A DNA stretch of 64,000 bases from Ixodes scapularis (lineage: Eukaryota; Arthropoda; Arachnida; Ixodida; Ixodidae): the NCBI RefSeq assembly GCF_016920785.2, contig NW_024609846.1, positions 74,533,816 through 74,597,815 on the forward strand, in the 5' to 3' direction. Of this stretch, positions 57,404-64,000 are shown piece after piece; positions within the stretch are counted from its first letter, which is position 1, and each line of letters opens with the position of its first letter. The translations under genes were made by a program, and so were the position numbers. The notes below the pieces were generated by a model that was not told the DNA's origin, searched no databases, and saw only the letters and a program-made list of their open reading frames with translations.

Positions 57404-58574
57404 CGCAACGACTATGTACTGTGTGTGCCACCACGGTGACCACGGTGCGTGCAAGGTACGACGCGGTACGACGTGCGACCGGCAGACACAGGGGCTGTGT
57501 TCCAAATCTTAGCCAAATGGATCCGAGTTACCCCGGCGGATCATGTCACGTGACAGCACATATTGAAAAACCCTGTACGCGGGTAGGTTTTAGAACGCCA
57601 AGGGTAGAACGCACTCTAGTGAAGTGCAAGCGCTGTTTAAAGCGGCGTGCTCGCGCTTCAGCTCCAGCTTCGGTCGCACATATAATAAAACTAAGCATAT
57701 GCATGGCACGCCGTCAGAACCTCTCCTCCCCGTAGCGCCTATGAGTTGTCCGCACTCGCCGACGGAAGGTTGCGATTCTGCGCGGTCGTTTCTTTGCAAG
57801 TGCTGCTGAGGATAGGCCGACCCCTGTCTCAGCTCTGCAAACGTTCGGGGTGCAAAGGCTTAGCGACGAAAAAGCACCGTAGTAACCCCTCAGCAAGCAA
57901 GCGGTACTCGATGTCTCATGCTCTCATTTCCCGGAGCAAGCACGAACCGCGCGAACGGCCAAATCTAAGCGCAGTTGGCCTCCGCCTCGCGATTCCTACT
58001 TTATTTCTCTGCTCACAACGATGACATGTGCACTGATACTCAAAACTGCTCTCTCGCGACTGCATACGGGTTAAATTAATGAGCTGAAAGGGGGATAAAG
58101 CGTAATGGCAACATGAGTACTCTTCTTGGGAGCGGCTAACGAAGCGGCGTGGTGCGCATCGACGCCCGCGTCGAAAACGATGAAACACACAAAAACACGA
58201 ATTATACACAAAAGTACAATACTCAAAACGAAATAAATACACTTATAAACAAGAAAAACACTCTGGAATAGATACAGAAATAAGTAATTAAGGTTAAACA
58301 ATGAGGATGAAGAGGACGTCTAAAGAGAGCTAGTGCGATCCCAAGAGTGAGCAGCTGCAGGAAATGGGGCCGACGGAACACCGTTCCCACAATTCTTTCC
58401 GCGCGCGCCGGGGCGCTCAGAAAAATTGCGAGTCGTCTATACAAGCGGGGGTTTTTGAACCCACGAATTCCCTCGCGATACAAAATGTGCGTCCAAAGCA
58501 CGCACAAACTATCAAACCCGCTGCCTGGGCTACAACGGTTAATTGCCCTAGTTATTGGTCGCACCTTTGACCAG

Positions 58575-58760
58575 CGCGGAAGGGCGCCACGAGAGCGCAC
58601 GACACGAGAGCGCCAACGGGAGAGCGCGCGAGAGGAGAGCGCTGCAACACGAGAGCGCACGACGGGAGAGCGTCGCGACACGAGAGCGCCTTCCATTTGA
58701 GCGCGCGTCACGAGAGCGCATGTGCGCGCCTTGTTTTCTCGAATCGAACGCCTTACGTCA
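58575..58760 (+). repeat. left inverted repeat of the MULE (31-bp-type minisatellite)
   Basis: Alternating units such as ACGACACGAGAGCGC and ACGACGGGAGAGCG repeat about nine times, then TTGTTTTCTCGAATCGAACGCCTTACGTCA follows on the inner side. The right-hand partner (62322-62540) is its reverse complement with one additional double unit. Confidence 0.9.
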
Positions 58761-59017
58761 TTTTATTGGTTGAGCACGCAGACCTGTGGGAAGTCTAAAA
58801 AATACAATTGTACGGCTAGACGCCGTACAATATAACCAAACATTCCGCGGACATACCCTTTGCAATTACCGTACACAGAAAAACAAAAAGGACAAGGTCA
58901 TATTCCGTAAAACGTTTTGGTCCTGCTAAAAACGGGTTAGCTGCGTTAGAGACGTCTTCTTCTGCAGTTTTTCTTAGGCTTCCTGGTATCCAAATTTTCC
59001 GCCTCACTTTCGCGTTT

Positions 59018-59025
59018 GCACATCA
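59018..59025. repeat. 8-bp target-site duplication, left copy
   Basis: GCACATCA, identical to 60610-60617. Confidence 0.9.
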
Positions 59026-60609
59026 CAGGGTATCGGAACAAAACGAAAACCAAAAACGAAAAACGAAAAAAACGATATTTTTGGGCGGAACGGAAACGTA
59101 ATCGAAACGTTATTTATTATTTTGTTCCGGAGTGAAACCGAAAAATGTTCTTATCGGTTTTCGGTTCAAGGGAAAATATCAGGTATTTCAGTAATTCGTT
59201 TCGCGCAGCGAAGAGACAGCCGTTGGTTTGTACCATAATTAAAGAGAAGACAAGCAAGCCATCGCCCCCACGTCTTAACTCCGGGCGAACAAGCATAGCA
59301 AAAACAAAGACAAAAATACAACGAGAAACAAAAAACATGACGCAAGGCGCCATTGCTTCCCACCAATGAGAGCGCGGTGGCGCGACGCCTCCACACGCTC
59401 GCAATGCTCTCCTTGGCTCTTGCGCCCAGAGCCGTATATGTAGAGAGTTTGGTCAATGGGGAGGTGCGGGCAGAGCCAGGGCGTGCGGCAGACTCGGAAA
59501 GAGGGCTTGGCATGCTCTCTTGACAAACCAGAAGCCGAAAAGAATCCCCTAGCGGTGGTAGCGAGAAACAGTTCTGATCAAAGGTCTATGTTCGTATATG
59601 GTTTTAATAAGCGCGTCAGAGTGAAGTGTAGTAACTCTTTATGCTTGAAAATAGGGTGCACGTGTTGTTTTGATCATGATCATGCAGAAAGATGTAAGAA
59701 ACGAATGCGCCACTCAACTCTGGTTTGCTCGGACGGCGGATTCCCGGCCCTCGGCGCCTGGTGTACGGATTATGTCGATCGTTCCGCTAGTCGCACTCCT
59801 CCACATCATTTTGGATAAGCGTGATTGAAACATCACGTGTACCATATTTTCAGTCATCGAGAGTTACTCCAATGCAGTTATCAGCTTTGTTTCTCGCGAC
59901 CACCGCCAGGGTATTATTTCCGGCTTCTGGTTGGTCACATTCGAATTTCTGAAGACGCCCTGGAACACGCCCAGCCAGCTTTCAGCCAATGGCACCTCCT
60001 CATTTGTCTCCTATACTTCCCAACGAATGGCCAAACTCTCTACATATACGGCTCTGCTTGCGCCCTCTCCCTCCATGCTTTCTTCGGACGACACAGACAG
60101 ACAACAGATCACGGCAAGCGAGGGAAGTTTGTGACCCGGCGTTGTAGAAGTTCATCTTTTGTTTTTCTACGGATATGGCAGTCTGAGACTCTGTTGCAAA
60201 AGTGTACTTCTTCATCCCTATGGGCCTTCAGGGCCTTCTCGGCGCTGAAATTTATTTTATCGGACCAGAGGTCTTGCCTTTCACCGAGCACACTTGATGA
60301 CGTGCTGCTTCGGAGATCATGCTCTGTGCCTTGATCATGATCTCATTCTCGAGGCAATGAACATGATCTCAGAAGCAATGTCGTTTCAGCGGATTCCTCT
60401 AGAGCGCCTGAATTATCTATTTTTGTGTAAAAATAAACGTTACGTTCCTTTTAATTTTTGTTGCGATTTTTTTTTTTTTTAATAGAAAGAAACCGTTACA
60501 AACCGTTACGGAGCATTATTTTTTCGTTCCGGAGCGGAAACGGAACGGAACTTTTTTGTATGGAACGAAAATGAAAACGGAACGAAAAACATTTCGTTCC
60601 AACACCCTG
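59026..60609. mobile_element. hAT-like non-autonomous element with 8-bp target duplication
   Basis: It starts CAGGGTATCGGAACAAAACG at 59026 and ends with the complement of CAGGGTGTTGGAACGAAATG at 60609. The 8-mer GCACATCA is present exactly on both sides (59018-59025 and 60610-60617). CAGGG termini with an 8-base duplication indicate the hAT superfamily. The subterminal regions are dense in CGGAACG/CGAAAAC motifs. The 1584 bases hold no transposase. An exact 26-bp internal inverted repeat lies at 59427-59452 and 60031-60056. Confidence 0.9.
59427..60056. repeat. 26-bp perfect inverted repeat inside the hAT-like element
   Basis: CAGAGCCGTATATGTAGAG plus AGTTTGG at 59427-59452 is exactly complementary to 60031-60056. 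Related but weaker complementarity continues outward (GCGCAAG/CTTGCGC). It may mark a further nested element of about 630 bases. Confidence 0.8.
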
Positions 60610-60617
60610 GCACATCA
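60610..60617. repeat. 8-bp target-site duplication, right copy
   Basis: GCACATCA, identical to 59018-59025. Confidence 0.9.
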
Positions 60618-61189
60618 TGATTAACTATCCCCTGCTCGCCTGGGCATTAACTGTCTTGTTTGAAGAACGTTTGACACTGAAAAACTGAATGCAGTTCATG
60701 AGAACGTGAACCCTAAGCCCTTTTTTCTTTTCCACTTATCTCTGAACAAAGGGCTGCTTCTTTTCACAGGTTCGAAAATAACTTTGGAGAACCTTGGAAA
60801 GACGACCTCCTTGTCGCACAAAACTGAACGAAGGAAATACAAGCATTGGAGAGGACAACATTTGTGTTCTTTCACTGGAAAGCGGGTTAAACGTTCAAGT
60901 TTAACCCGAATTTTCTAAGAAGGCACACGCGAAGTTCCGGGACGCGATTCTGGAGATACGGTGAAAGAGGTTACAACTTCCATGTCGGTCGGCCTTTGTT
61001 CATACGTAACAGAGGTCAAACCTTATACCAATAACACCTATCGTTATTGGGAGAAAACCTTCCAAGGTTAATCAACCATCAACCGTGGGTATAGAGGCGA
61101 ATATAAAATGGGAGCTGGGCGTTCGTGACGACTAAGTTGGATCTTCCAACGGAGTGCTGTTCATGACGTGGAAATGCTATCGACCACGA

Positions 61190-62173
61190 TGTGTAAGAAA
61201 GATCATCCCCTTTTGCAACACAATGGTTATTCCTATCGCCTGGATAGACTGAACGAGAACACCGGACAGAGGACATGGAGGTGCTAAAAAAAAAGCTGCA
61301 GCGGTCGAGCCAAAACAGCGGGGTGGGACAGTGCACTGACCCTCGTCAAAGTAAGCAAATGGTTATTGTACCATAAAACTTCTGTCTCTAGAATTTTTGA
61401 TTTGTCAGAACTCGATTATACGATTGAGCTATTACGTACGCCGCCTTCAGTGTGCCACCACCAAGTCGCCTTCAGCGTGCCAAATAACATACTATTAATA
61501 TATCTGAACACTTGCGCAGACCACCGGCGAGCACCAGGGTCACCTGCCGAATCCCGATGTCTGTCGGGCAGAGAAGGTGATTGCTGCGGTCAAGGAAAAA
61601 GCCAGGACAACCGATTATCAACCGCGAATGATGATTGCGCAGGCTACCAGTGGCCTAACAAGTTAGCCGAGATGTTTCACCAGGATTCTAACTAAACAAG
61701 TGCTTTAGATAATCGTGGTCGTCGTCATCGCAAGGAATGCTATGAATTTATAGACAACGACGTAAACTAAAAAGGATAAAAATAAGAGTTTGTTTTCTCT
61801 CTCTCTCTCTCTCCAGCAGCCCCGAATACTTTTCTTTCGTGGTGTTCCTAAGTGCAGAAAATTGACGCTTTTTACTTCAGGTTCTGAGCGGCGGCAGCTT
61901 CCCTCGCTAAGCGCCTTGGCCCGCTCAGCACAAAGGGCACGGCGCGCCTTAAACATGCCACTGCCTGCTCCACAGCATATCCACGAAATCAACCTCCCCA
62001 GCTGGCTTGAATCGCTTCCAGACGGGCGATCGTTCTTGCTGTATGACCCTGGCGCACAAGACAAAGATCGTCTATTCATGTTTGCAACGGACGAAAACCT
62101 TCGACTCCTCAGCCAGTACGCTGACTGGTTCGCCGATGGCACTTTCGACGTCTCGCCGTCGCTCTTCCATTAG
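61190..62173 (+). pseudogene. MULE-type transposase N-terminal part with FLYWCH zinc finger
   Basis: From about 61195 the plus strand gives a FLYWCH finger: LQHNGYSYRLDRLNE, RTWRC, a frame change through an A-run, then CSGRAKTAGWDSALT. A helical segment follows near 61560-61670 (CRAEKVIAAVKEKARTTDYQP, IAQATSGLTS). The MULE N-terminal domain lies at 61880-62173: LPSWLESLPDGRSFLLYDPG, DRLFMFATDENLRLLSQYAD, WFADGTFDVSPSLFH, then a TAG stop. The D-G-T-F motif after the F-A-T-x-x-x-L-x-L-L pattern is characteristic of these transposases and contains their first catalytic Asp. The rest of the DDE domain is missing. Several stops make it inactive. Confidence 0.75.
61796..61813 (+). repeat. (CT)n microsatellite
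   Basis: Eighteen bases of alternating CT within the MULE remnant. Confidence 0.95.
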
Positions 62174-62321
62174 GTACGACGCACGACTATGTTGCTCTAC
62201 GTATGTAAGACCTGGCGGCTTTAAATTTTTGTTCTCAAAATTTGTATGTGACTAGAGTCACAGTGCGACACTTCCATCTCATCATGTCGCTTCCAAAATA
62301 GTGCGTCCTTACTTTGCATGA

Positions 62322-62540
62322 CGTAAGGCGTTCGATTCGAGAAAACAAGGCGCGCACATACGCTCTCGTGACGAGCGCTCTAATGGCAGGCGCTCTCGTG
62401 TCGCGACGCTCTCCCGTCGTGCGCTCTGGTGTCGCGGCGCTCTCCCGTCGTGCGCTCTTGCGTCGCAGCGCTCTCCTGTCGCGCGCTCTCCCGTCGGCGC
62501 TCTTGTGTCGTGCGCTCTCGTGTTGTACAGCCGACCAGCG
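62322..62540 (-). repeat. right inverted repeat of the MULE (minisatellite)
   Basis: Reverse complement of the left repeat. TGACGTAAGGCGTTCGATTC and GAGAAAACAAG face inward (left), then about eleven GCTCTCGTGTCG/GCTCTCCCGTCG units follow. One additional double unit relative to 58575-58760 shows that unit number varies between the two arms. Confidence 0.9.
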
Positions 62541-62921
62541 CCATATTGCCCGAAAACAACCGACACGCAGTGCTCTTCCAGGAGTAAAATAGAACAACTA
62601 AAAACGCGGGATTAACAGGTGCTGTGATGGCCACTGGCGAAGGGTTGCTGCGTGGTCGGTTGGGCGTCACATTTACATCGCGGTGGAGGAAGTTAAGGCG
62701 CATGTCCTTGTGCACCCGCGCAGACACACAGCCTGTTTGCCGCACGGTTGTTATAATTATTAGAGTAAGGATATATGCACTCCGGAGTGCACTTCGGACG
62801 GAAATGGCTATACGCACTCCGCTAAACTCGTATAAAACAAATGGTCACAACGAGTTTTCTGAGCGATGGCATAGTCTAGAATACTTGAGCGGGGTATCTC
62901 GAAAGCGATTCTAGAGAGATC

Positions 62922-63478
62922 TTGTTGAAGTTACCATGTTTATACCGATGTATAGATGTCTATTGTAACGGTCCTGGTCAGGACGTTCTCAAGAGAGTTA
63001 AGAAAATGCCAGTCCAACCATCAGTTAAAACTTCTTTCTTTAAATTACATTCTGGAGTCTTGCCGGTAAATACTTGGCTAGAAGAAAAACGTATGTTTGT
63101 ACCGTGGGGTGTAAACTGTTTCCTGTGCCAAAAGCCGGAAACAGTGGAACATGTCTTTCTAGGCTGTTGGGACGGGATTTTCTTTTGGGACGTGCTGCAA
63201 CGAACATTGAAGAAATCGTTTCCTTTGAATCCGCATGGCATTAGGTTTTTAGCAGTAGAGGAGGGGAAAAATGTCCCATATGATCTTGTGATGCTTGTAG
63301 GTCTCCACAGTATATAAAAATCCCGTATGGCCGTTCGCCACGCAGACACCGATGTTAGAGAGGTTAAAAAATACTTTGGCGAAACTATGCAGTACATATT
63401 AGAAATGTGGAAAGCTCAACCATGCTTACCTGAGTTTGTATCAGTACTTGGAGATGTGACACGCTTGGGACCCTTTTA
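62922..63478 (+). pseudogene. LINE C-terminal zinc-binding (zf-RVT-like) fragment
   Basis: The plus strand reads KTSFFKLHSGVLPVNTWLEE, then NCFLCQKPETVEHVFLGC, a C-x2-C-x7-H-x4-C knuckle, then WDGIFFWDVLQRTLKK. This is the zinc-binding region found after the RT in some LINEs. After a frame change near 63315 it continues KSRMAVRHADTDVREVKKYF and ends GDVTRLGPF with a stop at 63478. Only the C-terminal end of the parent protein is present, enclosed by the 44-bp inverted repeats. Confidence 0.65.
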
Positions 63479-63573
63479 GACATGCCGCGTTATAAGTCGA
63501 TAAGCGTGGCATATCGAATCTTGTGGTGTGCTGTCCTGTAATGTCCATTTCCCGGCAATACAGAAAAAAAAAA

Positions 63574-63642
63574 TAGCATAGGGGTTACGGTCTCCGCAAG
63601 TGGACGCAAGTTCGATCCGCGGTTGGCTTACTTTTTTTTTTT
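63574..63642 (+). ncRNA. tRNA-like Pol III unit (SINE head or tRNA pseudogene)
   Basis: TAGCATAGGGG (63574-63584) fits an A-box and GTTCGATCC (63610-63618) fits a B-box, at about the spacing of a tRNA gene. An 11-base T-run (63632-63642) follows, as expected for Pol III termination. No complete acceptor pairing was found, so it is more likely a tRNA-derived SINE or decayed tRNA than a working tRNA. Confidence 0.45.
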
Positions 63643-63800
63643 GAACATTTTGTTTTGTCGAGGCATTTGGCGGTATTTACGACATTTCTTTTTTGCGATG
63701 AACACTGAAAAAAACGAATATTGTCGACGAAACTTCGCAGAACTAAATGGTGTGTTCCGAGGTGCGATCGGGGACAGCGGGGCTTGAGTTGCCGGCTGGA

Positions 63801-63870
63801 CGCCGCGAAGCGGCGTGTACTTGTTAAGTTTTGTAATTAGCAGCCGATACTGTCGCCGCGAAGCGGCGTG
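63801..63870 (+). repeat. duplicated 17-bp palindromic motif
   Basis: CGCCGCGAAGCGGCGTG occurs at 63801-63817 and 63854-63870. Each contains the perfect hairpin CGCCGC-GAA-GCGGCG. Confidence 0.95.
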
Positions 63871-64000
63871 AACGCAGTCGGGGGGCTGTGTTAACGAGCT
63901 CCCCAGTGATACTCGCACCGTTCGAAAAGGCTGACCCAAATGGCATGAGCTCTCCACGGAGTGCGTATAGCCATTTCCGCCCGATGTGCACTCCGGAGTG

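Larger units (their letters stand above)
58575..62540 (+). mobile_element. MULE-type DNA transposon with minisatellite inverted repeats
   Basis: Two ~190-220-base blocks (58575-58760 and 62322-62540) are inverted copies, both with a GAGAGCGC-rich minisatellite on the outer side and TTGTTTTCTCGAATCGAACGCCTTACGTCA facing inward. Between them, on the plus strand, lie a FLYWCH finger and the N-terminal part of a MULE transposase (61190-62173). A hAT-like element (59026-60609) was inserted later; without it the unit is about 2.4 kb. The catalytic DDE domain is absent, so this is an internally deleted copy. The outermost ends and target duplication were not fixed. Confidence 0.7.
62778..64000. mobile_element. 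DNA element with 44-bp terminal inverted repeats (right end at window edge)
   Basis: 62778-62821 (CACTCCGGAGTGCAC ... CTATACGCACTCCG) and 63957-64000 are inverted copies with two mismatches in 44. The outermost part, GCACTCCGGAGTGC, is itself palindromic. The interior contains a LINE protein fragment and a tRNA-like unit, both on the plus strand. The superfamily is unknown. The target duplication cannot be checked because the window ends at the repeat. Confidence 0.75.

Noticed and set aside
58347..58773. Arg/Glu-rich frames over the MULE left repeat (and mirrored at 62235-62817)
   Set aside because: They are read-throughs of the GAGAGCG minisatellite, not proteins; all phases stay open because the unit lacks stops.
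59166..59526. 115-codon minus-strand frame inside the hAT-like element
   Set aside because: No transposase motif (no hAT dimerisation region or RNase H-like motif) and it overlaps an internal inverted repeat; treated as chance.

Overview
This window looks like nuclear DNA from an arthropod, most likely a hard tick. The evidence is a mu-class glutathione S-transferase (GST) gene split by a GT-AG intron, a very dense mixture of non-LTR and Ty3/gypsy retroelements, hAT- and MULE-type DNA transposons, tRNA-like SINE heads, poly-purine/pyrimidine tracts and long palindromes, and no bacterial-style operons. The tick assignment is inferred from how the GST and retroelement proteins read; no search was run.

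Only one host protein gene is well supported: a mu-class GST on the minus strand. Its exons are at 36537-36270 and 34524-34128 and join in phase to give 220 residues with the catalytic Tyr7. A decayed single GST N-domain exon lies at 18637-18849 on the other strand, which suggests a former or dispersed GST cluster. A CpG-rich open segment at 57257-57403 (minus) ending in a good splice donor is a weak candidate first exon.

Layout: 42-3085 (minus) CR1/L2-like LINE with endonuclease and RT. 3086-9225 (plus) decayed Ty3/gypsy element, split at 4191-6078 by a TIR-bearing insertion that holds its own hairpin. 9.2-15.2 kb mostly gene-free, with a diverged 270-bp duplication. 15.2-16.85 kb (minus) 5' LTR, primer-binding site and gag remnant of a second gypsy element that sits in the pol remnant of a third (16.85-18.2 kb, plus). 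18.6-21.2 kb GST fragment, a near-perfect 145-bp palindrome and a ~90-bp minisatellite. 21862-23046 a hAT-like element with an exact 8-bp target duplication. 24651-25017 a 367-bp foldback. 26.1-28.3 kb (minus) a CR1-like LINE whose ORF1 begins with a 2A-type peptide and is split by a ~640-bp element carrying 18 CACGTG palindromes. 29-34 kb mostly gene-free. 34-36.5 kb the GST gene. 39-43 kb AT-rich, with a tRNA-like SINE head. 43.9-45.3 kb (minus) a LINE RT half. 47.5-49.3 kb two further LINE remnants. 51.7-54.6 kb (minus) a decayed R2-type LINE with RT, zinc knuckle and restriction-like endonuclease. 55.1-55.7 kb a SWIM zinc-finger fragment next to a second copy of the CACGTG element. 58.57-62.54 kb a MULE-type transposon (FLYWCH finger plus MULE N-terminal domain) between inverted minisatellite repeats, with a second hAT-like element (59026-60609, exact 8-bp target duplication) nested in it. 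62778-64000 a 44-bp inverted-repeat element enclosing a LINE zinc-finger fragment and a Pol III tRNA-like unit.

The window is therefore chiefly a transposon graveyard with readable nesting order, around one probably functional detoxification gene. The most unusual signals are the CACGTG array inside a mobile element, the minisatellite-type inverted repeats of the MULE, the 2A-bearing ORF1, and the two hAT-like elements with exact target duplications but asymmetric or gene-free structure.
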